From NCBI GenBank assembly GCA_947587025.1, contig CANPXW010000001.1:1-64000 (forward strand): DNA of 64,000 bases, in the 5' to 3' direction. Position numbers and translations under genes: made by a program. This DNA comes from an uncultured Oscillospiraceae bacterium. GTDB lineage: Bacteria > Bacillota > Clostridia > Oscillospirales > Oscillospiraceae. Below, in pieces: positions 15,634-23,582 of this stretch (positions are counted from its first letter, which is position 1; every line of letters begins with the position of its first letter). The notes under the pieces are model-generated. The model saw nothing but the letters and a program-made list of their open reading frames with translations, was not told where the DNA came from and did no database searches.

Positions 15634-16131
15634 GTGAAAAAAGGTTTTGGATGGATAAGCAGCGTGCTGGGCGCGCTGCTTATCCTGGCAGTGATAGCGG
15701 TGTGTCTGCCGCTGACCGTGCCCCGGCTGATGGGCTACCAGGTGTACGCCATCATCAGCGGCAGCATGGAGCCGGCCATCCCCACCGGCAGCCTGGTGTA
15801 CGCCAAGCAGGCCGAGCCGGAGACGGTGCAGCCGGACGACGTGGTGGTGTTCAACGGCGGCTTCGGCAGCCAGTCGGTGATAACCCACCGGGTGGTGACC
15901 AACGACGCCGAGCGGCGGGAGTTCATCACCAAGGGCGACGCCAACGAGGGCGAGGACGTCAATCCCGTGCCCTACGGCCAGCTGCTGGGCCGGGTGGAGA
16001 AGAGCGTGCCCGTGCTGGGCTACTTCCTGCCGGCCATCTCCAACATGGGCGGGAAGCTGTCCCTGCTGGGGGTACTGGCGGCGGCGGTGCTGCTGCAGGT
16101 GCTGGGCCGCGCCCTTCGCCGCGAGGCGTGA
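15634..16131 (+). CDS. sipW: SipW-like signal peptidase I
   Basis: GYQVYAIISGSMEPAIPTGSLVYAK, VITHRVV, FITKGDANEGEDVNPVPYGQLLGRV: ER/SipW-type features. GTG start. Confidence 0.9.
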   Translation: MKKGFGWISSVLGALLILAVIAVCLPLTVPRLMGYQVYAIISGSMEPAIPTGSLVYAKQAEPETVQPDDVVVFNGGFGSQSVITHRVVTNDAERREFITKGDANEGEDVNPVPYGQLLGRVEKSVPVLGYFLPAISNMGGKLSLLGVLAAAVLLQVLGRALRREA

Positions 16132-16144
16132 AAACAAGATGCAT

Positions 16145-16180
16145 CGGGTCCTGAGGAGACATCCTCAGGGCCCGTTTTTT
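16145..16180 (+). terminator. Rho-independent terminator of fibre operon
   Basis: GGGTCCTGAGGA-GACA-TCCTCAGGGCCC followed by GTTTTTT. Confidence 0.85.
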
Positions 16181-16336
16181 GCGGAAAATGGCTGGTAAAA
16201 ATTGCTGAAAAAAGGTAAAAAATGGCTCAAAAACGGCCGCTTTCCGTCCCAAAACTGCCCTTGTGGGCGGCGTTTTCAGCTGTCCGGACAGCAATACGTC
16301 CAAAATGGGAATGTATATTTTGTGCCATATTTTCCG

Positions 16337-16407
16337 TTGACAGGGGATATGAATTGTAGTAAATTAACAATATGAAATGCTGAAAACGTTCCCGGTAAGG
16401 TTTTCAG
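16337..16407 (+). promoter_or_regulatory. Promoter and inverted-repeat candidate operator upstream of lacI
   Basis: TTGACA-N17-TAAATT (16337-16365); CTGAAAAC-N12-GTTTTCAG (16380-16407). Confidence 0.5.
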
Positions 16408-16425
16408 TCCCGAGGAGGCGAGCTC

Positions 16426-17445
16426 TTGACCATCAAGGACGTAGCGGCATACTGCGGCGTGAGCGTCAGCACGGTGTCAAGAGTTCTCAATGACCACCCC
16501 GACGTGAAGGACGACGTGCGCGCGCGGGTGCTGGCCGCCGTCCGAGAGTGCGGCTACGTGCCCAACAACAGCGCCCGTGCGCTGGTATCCAGCCGTTCCA
16601 CCGCCATCGGCGTGGTGTCCCGAGGCCTGGACAACCCCTTTCTGTCCTCCCTGATACGGGTGGTGAGCCGCCGGATACACGAGCTGGGCTACACCATGGT
16701 CCTGCACCAGATACCCACCCAGGCGGACGAGGTACAGGCCGCCGCCCTGCTCCAGCGGGAGAAGAAGCTGCTGGGCGTCATATTCCTGGGCGGCCGGTTC
16801 AACTACACCGAAGCGGAGCTGCGCCAGCTCACCGTGCCCTTCGTCTGCTGTACCTACACCAACACCTTCGGAGATCTGTCACAGGACGCCTATTCCTCCG
16901 TGTCCATCCACGACCAGCGGGAGGCCCATAAGGCGGTGGACCACCTGGTGGCTCACGGCCACCGGCGCATCGCCGTGCTGCTGGACGACCCGGCGGACAG
17001 CTCCATCGGCCAGCTGCGGTTCCAGGGCTACCGTCAGGCGCTGGAGGAGCACGGCATCGACTACGACCCGGCGCTGACCGTGGTCACCGCCGGTTACGCC
17101 ATGCAGGCGGCCTACGAGGGCGTGTGCCGGCTCATCGACAGCGGCGCGGCCTTCACGGCCATCCTGGCCATATCCGACACCCTGGCCATCGCCGCCATAA
17201 AGGCCCTCACCGACAGGGGCCGGTCCGTGCCGGCGGACTGCTCCGTGATAGCCATCGACGGGCTGGACATCTCCGCCTACACCGTGCCCACCCTGACCAC
17301 CCTCTGCCAGCCGGCGGAGGAGATGGCCAGCCAGAGCGTGCAGATGCTCATCGGCCTTATCGAGGGCACCGGCTCCCACCGGCATCTGCTCATGGAGACC
17401 GCCCTGCGCCAGGGAGGCTCCGTGGCTCGTCCGGCGGCCACATAA
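16426..17445 (+). CDS. LacI-family transcriptional regulator
   Basis: HTH TIKDVAAYCGVSVSTVSRVLNDHPDVKDDVRARVLAAV; periplasmic-binding-like domain; TTG start. Confidence 0.93.
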   Translation: MTIKDVAAYCGVSVSTVSRVLNDHPDVKDDVRARVLAAVRECGYVPNNSARALVSSRSTAIGVVSRGLDNPFLSSLIRVVSRRIHELGYTMVLHQIPTQADEVQAAALLQREKKLLGVIFLGGRFNYTEAELRQLTVPFVCCTYTNTFGDLSQDAYSSVSIHDQREAHKAVDHLVAHGHRRIAVLLDDPADSSIGQLRFQGYRQALEEHGIDYDPALTVVTAGYAMQAAYEGVCRLIDSGAAFTAILAISDTLAIAAIKALTDRGRSVPADCSVIAIDGLDISAYTVPTLTTLCQPAEEMASQSVQMLIGLIEGTGSHRHLLMETALRQGGSVARPAAT

Positions 17446-17501
17446 CACACCGATCACTTCGGCATTGCCGTGTGAAATATTTTTTGAAAGGAAAACCCAA
17501 A

Positions 17502-18776
17502 ATGAAGAAAGTTCTTGCGATCGTTCTGGCGCTGGTCATGTGCCTGAGCCTGTCCGCTGCGGCATTTGCCGGCGGAGAGACCGGGTCTGTGTACTACCTG
17601 AACTTCAAGCCCGAGGTCGACGAGACCTGGAAGGAACTGGCCGCCAAGTACACCGAGGAGACCGGCGTGCCCGTGACCATCTCCACCGCCGCCTCCAACA
17701 CCTACGAGGAGACCCTCATGAGCGAGATCTCCAAGAGCAACCCCCCCACGTTGTTCCAGGTCAACGGCCCTGTGGGTCTGGCCAACTGGAAGGATTACTG
17801 CCTTGACCTGACCGACTCCGACCTCATCGGCGAGCTGACCAGCCAGGACTTCGCCCTGACCGAGGACGGCGTGGTCTACGGCATCGGCTACGTCATCGAG
17901 AGCTACGGCATCATCACCAACAAGGCCCTGCTGATGAAGGCCGGCTACACCGTGGAAGACATCCAGTCCTTTGCCGATCTGAAGAAGGTCGCCGAGGACA
18001 TCACCGCCCGCAAGGACGAGCTGGGCTTCGCCGCCTTCGCCTCCACCGGTATGGAGAGCTCCTCCGACTGGCGCTTCAAGACCCACCTGGCCAACCTGCC
18101 CATCTACTTCGAGTATCAGGATGAGGGCATCACCAGCACCGATGCCATCAAGGGCACCTATCTGGACAACTACAAGGACATCTTTGACCTGTACATCAAC
18201 AACTCCACCTGTGACCCCGCTGAGCTGTCCAGCAAGACCGGTGCCGATGCCGAGAGCGAGTTCATCAACGGCGAGGCCGTGTTCTTCCAGAACGGTTCCT
18301 GGGAGTACCCCAACCTGACCGCTGACGGTGCCTTCACCGACGACGATCTGGCCATGATCCCCATCTACATCGGTGTGGGCGACGAGGCCAACCAGGGCCT
18401 GTGCACCGGCTGCGAGAACTACTGGTGCGTCAACGCCGAGGCCGACGAGGCCGACATCCAGGCCACCCTGGACTTCATGAAGTGGGTCGTGACCTCCGAG
18501 CTCGGCACCACCACCCTGGCCAACGACATGGGCTTCGTCATCCCCTTCAAGGGCGCTGTGGAGTCCCCCAACGTGTTCGTCAAGCAGGACAACGAGATGA
18601 CCGCCGCCGGCAAGACCCCCGTGAGCTGGAACTTCACCACCATGCCCTCCGAGCAGTGGAAGAACGACCTGGGCTCCGCTCTGACCGCCTATGCCGCCGG
18701 CACCGGTGATTGGGACGCCGTGGTCTCCGCCTTCGTGGACGGCTGGGCCACCGAGTATCAGCTGGCCAACGGCTGA
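17502..18776 (+). CDS. ABC transporter sugar (maltodextrin-like) substrate-binding protein
   Basis: Family 1 SBP architecture; signal peptide MKKVLAIVLALVMCLSLSAAAFAGG without a lipobox Cys at the cleavage region. Confidence 0.9.
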   Translation: MKKVLAIVLALVMCLSLSAAAFAGGETGSVYYLNFKPEVDETWKELAAKYTEETGVPVTISTAASNTYEETLMSEISKSNPPTLFQVNGPVGLANWKDYCLDLTDSDLIGELTSQDFALTEDGVVYGIGYVIESYGIITNKALLMKAGYTVEDIQSFADLKKVAEDITARKDELGFAAFASTGMESSSDWRFKTHLANLPIYFEYQDEGITSTDAIKGTYLDNYKDIFDLYINNSTCDPAELSSKTGADAESEFINGEAVFFQNGSWEYPNLTADGAFTDDDLAMIPIYIGVGDEANQGLCTGCENYWCVNAEADEADIQATLDFMKWVVTSELGTTTLANDMGFVIPFKGAVESPNVFVKQDNEMTAAGKTPVSWNFTTMPSEQWKNDLGSALTAYAAGTGDWDAVVSAFVDGWATEYQLANG

Positions 18777-18809
18777 TAAGCTCCCAGGACACTTAACGCG
18801 ATACCATCA

Positions 18810-18835
18810 GGAGGGCGGGCTTCTGCCCGCCCTCC
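18810..18835 (+). terminator. Hairpin between SBP and permeases (possible attenuator)
   Basis: GGAGGGCGGGC-TTCT-GCCCGCCCTCC. Confidence 0.6.
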
Positions 18836-18884
18836 GCTCCATTTCCCGTGCCGGCGCGCCCGGCCTGAATAAGAGGAGGGAACC

Positions 18885-19736
18885 ATGGAAAAAGCAATCA
18901 AGAAGTTTTGGCCGGTGTTCGTTATCCCCACCTTCGCGGCCTTCTGCATCGGCTTCATCTGGCCGTTCATCCAGGGGCTTTATCTTTCCTTCTGCCGGTT
19001 CACCACCATCAGCAAGGCCACCTTCAACGGCGTGCAGAACTATCAGTACATCTTTACCGACGCCTCGTTTTTGCACGCGTTCTGGTTCACCGCCCTGTTC
19101 ACGGTGGTCTCCACGGTGTGCATCAACCTGGCGGCCTTCGCCATCGCCCTGGCCCTGACCCGCAACATCAAGGGCACCAACCTGTTCCGGTCGGTGTTCT
19201 TCATGCCCAACCTGATCGGTGGCATCGTGCTGGGTTACATCTGGAACATCCTGCTCAACTGCGTGCTGACCCTGCTGGGCAAGCCCCTTTTGAGCCTGCA
19301 CGCGCCATACGGGTTCATCGGCCTGGTCATCCTCATGTGCTGGCAGCAGATAGGCTACATGATGATCATCTACATCGCCGGCATCCAGTCCATCCCCAGC
19401 GACTACCTGGAGGCGGCCCGTATCGACGGCGCTTCGGAGCGGCAGATCCTGTGGAAGATCAAGATACCCAACGTGATGCCCTCCATCACCATATGCCTGT
19501 TTTTGTCCCTGACCAACGGCTTTAAGCTGTTCGACCAGAACCTGGCCCTCACCGGCGGCGACCCGGCCCACAATACCGAGATGCTGGCTCTGAACATATA
19601 CAATACCTTCTACGCCCGCTCCGGGCCCCAGTGGAAGGGCTACGGCCAGGCCAAGGCGGTGCTGTTCTGCATCCTGGTGATCGCCATATCCCTCATCCAG
19701 CTGCGGGCTACCCGCTCCAAGGAGGTGCAGCAGTAA
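18885..19736 (+). CDS. Sugar ABC transporter permease (MalF-like)
   Basis: Multiple TMs; EAARIDGASERQILWKIKIPNVMPSI EAA-loop. Confidence 0.93.
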   Translation: MEKAIKKFWPVFVIPTFAAFCIGFIWPFIQGLYLSFCRFTTISKATFNGVQNYQYIFTDASFLHAFWFTALFTVVSTVCINLAAFAIALALTRNIKGTNLFRSVFFMPNLIGGIVLGYIWNILLNCVLTLLGKPLLSLHAPYGFIGLVILMCWQQIGYMMIIYIAGIQSIPSDYLEAARIDGASERQILWKIKIPNVMPSITICLFLSLTNGFKLFDQNLALTGGDPAHNTEMLALNIYNTFYARSGPQWKGYGQAKAVLFCILVIAISLIQLRATRSKEVQQ

Positions 19737-20582
19737 ATGGAAAAGGCTAGAAAAACCCGCGACCGGATCACGTCCTGCGTGCTGGCTCTGCTGAGCCTGG
19801 CGTGGCTGTACCCGGTGTTCATGATACTGGCCAACTCCCTGAAGCAGGAGCGGGCCATCACCACCGGCGGCGCTTTCCAGCTGCCCACCGCCGAGACCTT
19901 CGCCGGGCTGGATAACTTCCGGGACGCGCTGACCAGCCAGGGCTTCCTGCGGGCGTTCTGGTACAGCCTGGTCATCACTGTCATGTCTGTGGTGCTGATA
20001 CTCATATGCTGCTCTATGTGCGCCTGGTTCATCACCCGCGTCAAGGCATGGTACTCCAGGGCGCTGTACTTCCTGTTCGTGCTGAGCATGGTGGTGCCCT
20101 TCCAGATGGTCATGTTCACCCTGTCCTCCACTGCCGACCGGCTGAAGCTGAGCAACCCCTATACCATCTGCATCATCTACCTGGGCTTCGGCGCGGGGCT
20201 GGCGGTGTTTATGTTCTGCGGCTTCGTCAAAAGCATCCCCCTGGAGGTGGAGGAGGCGTCCATGATCGACGGGTGCAACCCCATCCAGACCTTCTTCCAC
20301 GTGGTGCTGCCTATCCTGAAGCCCACTATGATCTCCGTGGGCATCCTGGAGACCATGTGGCTGTGGAACGACTATCTGCTGCCCTATCTGGTGCTGGACC
20401 GGACCAAGGGGTATATGACCATCCCCATCCTCATCCAGTATTTCCGGGGCAGCTACGGCAAGGTGTCCATGGGCCCCATGATGGCCAGCATCATGCTGAA
20501 CCTCATCCCCATCATCACCGTCTATATCCTCTGCCAGAAGCATATCATCAAAGGCGTGGCGGCAGGCGCCGTGAAAGGATAA
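19737..20582 (+). CDS. Sugar ABC transporter permease (MalG-like)
   Basis: Multiple TMs; EEASMIDGCNPIQTFFHVVLPILKPT EAA-loop. Confidence 0.93.
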   Translation: MEKARKTRDRITSCVLALLSLAWLYPVFMILANSLKQERAITTGGAFQLPTAETFAGLDNFRDALTSQGFLRAFWYSLVITVMSVVLILICCSMCAWFITRVKAWYSRALYFLFVLSMVVPFQMVMFTLSSTADRLKLSNPYTICIIYLGFGAGLAVFMFCGFVKSIPLEVEEASMIDGCNPIQTFFHVVLPILKPTMISVGILETMWLWNDYLLPYLVLDRTKGYMTIPILIQYFRGSYGKVSMGPMMASIMLNLIPIITVYILCQKHIIKGVAAGAVKG

Positions 20583-20589
20583 ACGACTT

Positions 20590-22068
20590 ATGGAGCGCGC
20601 AGCAGGCATCCTGCTCTCTGTCTCGTCCCTGCCGTCGCCATACGGCATCGGCACCCTGGGGCAGGCCGCCTACGATTTCGTTGACTTTCTCGCGGACGCG
20701 GGGCAGAAGTACTGGCAGATGCTCCCGGTGGGGCCCATCAGCTACGGCGATTCGCCCTACCAGTCCTTCTCCGCCTTCGCGGGCAATCCCTATTACATAG
20801 ACCTGGATCTGCTGGCGGCCGACGGGCTGCTCACCCCGGACGAGGCCGCCGCGCCCTTCTGGGGGGACGACCCCGGCGGGGTGGACTACGGCGCGGTCTA
20901 CCGGGCGCGGTTTCCTCTGCTGGAAAAGGCTTTTCAGCGGGGCTGGGACCGGGACCAGACCGATGTGACGCGCTTTTTGACGCGGAACCGCTCCTGGCTG
21001 CCTGATTACGCCCTGTTCATGGCCCTCAAGCGCCATTTCGCCATGGCCGCCTGGACCGAGTGGCCCGACGAGGACATCCGTCTGCGCCGGCCGGAGGCCG
21101 TGGCGGACTGGGCCGCAAAGCTGGACCGGGACGTGCGGTTCTTCACCTATCTGCAATACCTGTTCCAGAAGCAGTGGGACGCCCTGCGGGCCTACTGCGC
21201 CAAAAAGGGCGTGAAGACCATCGGCGATCTGCCCATCTATGTGGCCATGGACTCGGCGGACGTGTGGGCAAGCCCGGCCAACTACCAGTTGGATAAGGAC
21301 AACATCCCCACCGCCGTGGCCGGCGTGCCGCCCGACGCCTTCACCGCTGACGGGCAGCTGTGGGGCAACCCGCTGTACGACTGGAAGCGGATGGAGCGCG
21401 GCGGCTTTTCCTGGTGGGAGGCCCGTCTGCGCCGGACGCTGGAGCTGTTCGACGTGGCCCGGCTGGACCACTTCCGGGGCCTGGAGAGCTACTGGGCCGT
21501 GCCCTACGGCGACAAGACCGCCGCCGGCGGCCGGTGGGAGCCCGGTCCCGGCCTGGCCTTCACCGCCATGCTGCGGGAGAAGTTCCCGGACCGGACCATC
21601 ATCGCGGAGGACCTGGGCTTCATCACCCCGGAGGTGCGCGCGCTGCTGGAGGACTCGGGCTGTCCAGGGATGAAGGTGCTGGAGTTCGCCTTCGACCACC
21701 GGGAGCCCAGCGAGCATCTGCCCCATTTCTTCATCCGCAACAGCGTCTGCTACACCGCCACCCACGACAACGAGACCCTGGTGGGCTGGATGGAGAACGT
21801 GGACCCGGCGGACCTGGACTTCGCCCGGCGATACCTGGGCCTGAACGAGCGGGAGGGCCTGTCCTGGGGCATCCTCCGGGGCGGCATGAGCTCTGTGGCG
21901 GACCTGTTCATCGCCCAGATGCAGGACTATCTCCAGCTGGGGGCCGAGGCGCGGATGAATACCCCCGGCATCGCTGAGGGAAACTGGCGCTGGCGTATGA
22001 AGCCGGGCCAGGCCAGCCCAGCCCTGGCAAAAAAACTCAAGAGCTTCACCGCCCTTTACGGACGGTGA
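20590..22068 (+). CDS. malQ: 4-alpha-glucanotransferase
   Basis: GILLSVSSLPSPYGIGTLG, DLPIYVAMDSADVWA, RLDHFRGLESYWAVP, IIAEDLGFITPEV, TATHDNETLVGW. Confidence 0.96.
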   Translation: MERAAGILLSVSSLPSPYGIGTLGQAAYDFVDFLADAGQKYWQMLPVGPISYGDSPYQSFSAFAGNPYYIDLDLLAADGLLTPDEAAAPFWGDDPGGVDYGAVYRARFPLLEKAFQRGWDRDQTDVTRFLTRNRSWLPDYALFMALKRHFAMAAWTEWPDEDIRLRRPEAVADWAAKLDRDVRFFTYLQYLFQKQWDALRAYCAKKGVKTIGDLPIYVAMDSADVWASPANYQLDKDNIPTAVAGVPPDAFTADGQLWGNPLYDWKRMERGGFSWWEARLRRTLELFDVARLDHFRGLESYWAVPYGDKTAAGGRWEPGPGLAFTAMLREKFPDRTIIAEDLGFITPEVRALLEDSGCPGMKVLEFAFDHREPSEHLPHFFIRNSVCYTATHDNETLVGWMENVDPADLDFARRYLGLNEREGLSWGILRGGMSSVADLFIAQMQDYLQLGAEARMNTPGIAEGNWRWRMKPGQASPALAKKLKSFTALYGR

Positions 22069-22077
22069 GAGAAAAAA

Positions 22078-22130
22078 GCGGCCGGCAAGCACCGGCCGCT
22101 TGAGCTTGTCAAAAAACGAGTTTTTGACAA
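22078..22130 (+). terminator. Tandem terminator-like hairpins after malQ
   Basis: GCGGCCGG-CAAGCA-CCGGCCGC, then TTGTCAAAAA-ACGAG-TTTTTGACAA. Confidence 0.6.
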
Positions 22131-22138
22131 ACTCGATA

Positions 22139-22250
22139 TAAACTGCTCGGCGGAAGTGAATCCCGCCGGCAGGAAGTCAAAAGTCTGATGTGTTGCAGCT
22201 TTTGACTTCACGCGCGGCCCGCCGCGCGGCTCGGCCTGACCGGCCTTCGC
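22139..22250. repeat. 112-bp structured intergenic repeat, copy A
   Basis: About 95% identical (6 differences by eye) to 50046-50157; contains four potential stem-loops. Confidence 0.85.
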
Positions 22251-22393
22251 CCCCATTCATCCATTCTTTGCCGGCTGCCTTTTTATGCAAATTTGTCTTT
22301 ACAAACGGGGAAAGGCGTGGTATGATTTAGTAAAAGAGCACAAAGCGTGGCAGATATTCCAACAAAATTTTTTGCAGAATGGGGGATGCTCTC

Positions 22394-23512
22394 ATGATCA
22401 TTGGACTGCCGAGGGAGATCAAAAACAACGAGTTCCGCGTGGGACTGACGCCGGACGCCGTGGGCGAATATGTCCGGGCGGGCAACACGGTCTACGTGGA
22501 GAAGGGCGCTGGCCTGGGCGCGGGCTTTGAGGATGCCGAGTACGTCCAGAACGGGGCCGCGCTGCTGGACGGGCCGGACGAGGTCTGGGCGAAGGCCGAC
22601 ATGATCGTCAAGGTGAAGGAGCCGCTGGAGAGCGAGTACAAGTACTTCCGGGAAGGGCTCATCATCTACACCTACTTCCACCTGGCCGCCGACAAGCCGC
22701 TGACGGAGGCGCTGCTGGCCTCCGGGACCACCGCCATGGCCTATGAGACCATCCTGGGGCCCGGCGGCAAGGGGCTGCCCTGCCTGTACTGCATGAGCGA
22801 GATCGCCGGGCGCATGGCGGTGCTGGAAGGTGCCAAGTACCTGGAGAAGACCTACGGCGGCCGGGGCGTGATGCTGGGCGCGGTGCCCGGCTGCGACAAG
22901 GCGGACGTGGTCATCATCGGCGCGGGCAACGCCGGCATCAACGCCTGCCGCATGGCGGTGGGCCTGGGCGCGCGGGTCACGGTGCTGGACATCAACCACC
23001 AGCGGCTGGCCTATCTGGACGAGGTGTTCTCCACCCAGATCACCACCCTGTACTCCAGCCGTGCCAACCTGCTCAAGGCGCTGAAGAAGGCGGACCTGGT
23101 CATCGGCTGCGTCATGCTGGCCCCCGGCCGTGAGTGCCAGAAGCTGGTGCTCCGGGAGGACCTGAAGCTGATGAAGAAGGGCGCGGTGATGGTGGACATC
23201 GTCATCGACCAGGGCGGCTGCTTCGAGACCAGCCACCCCACCACCCACGCCGACCCGGTGTACGAGGTGGACGGCATCATGCACTACTGCGTGGCCAACA
23301 TCCCCGGCAGCGTGCCCCGCACCTCCACCGAGGCGCTGGTCAACTCCACCCTGGCCCATGGCGTGCAGATCACCAAGCTGGGCCTGGAGGGCGCCTGCAA
23401 GGCTGACCCCTGCCTGATGAGCGGCCTGAACACCTACAAGGGCAAGCTCACCTTCGCGGCCGTGGCCGAGGCGCTGGACATCCCCTACGCCGACCCCGCT
23501 GGGCTCATGTAA
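22394..23512 (+). CDS. ald: Alanine dehydrogenase
   Basis: MIIGLPREIKNNEFRVGLTPDAV; KVKEPLESEYKYFREGLIIYTYFHLA; IGAGNAGINACRMAVGLGARVTVLD. Confidence 0.95.
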   Translation: MIIGLPREIKNNEFRVGLTPDAVGEYVRAGNTVYVEKGAGLGAGFEDAEYVQNGAALLDGPDEVWAKADMIVKVKEPLESEYKYFREGLIIYTYFHLAADKPLTEALLASGTTAMAYETILGPGGKGLPCLYCMSEIAGRMAVLEGAKYLEKTYGGRGVMLGAVPGCDKADVVIIGAGNAGINACRMAVGLGARVTVLDINHQRLAYLDEVFSTQITTLYSSRANLLKALKKADLVIGCVMLAPGRECQKLVLREDLKLMKKGAVMVDIVIDQGGCFETSHPTTHADPVYEVDGIMHYCVANIPGSVPRTSTEALVNSTLAHGVQITKLGLEGACKADPCLMSGLNTYKGKLTFAAVAEALDIPYADPAGLM

Positions 23513-23539
23513 ATAGCATACCTAAAAAAGCATACCAAA

Positions 23540-23568
23540 GGGCCCGCTGCTATGCAGCGGGCCCGCTT
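23540..23568. terminator. Terminator between ald (+) and antiporter cluster (-)
   Basis: GGGCCCGCTGC-TAT-GCAGCGGGCCC followed by GCTTTT. Confidence 0.8.
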
Positions 23569-23582
23569 TTCATGTGTTCATT

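Noticed and set aside
22139-22250. Interpreting the repeat as just a malQ terminator
   Set aside because: malQ already has hairpins at 22078-22130, and the same 112-bp block recurs at 50046-50157 next to unrelated genes.
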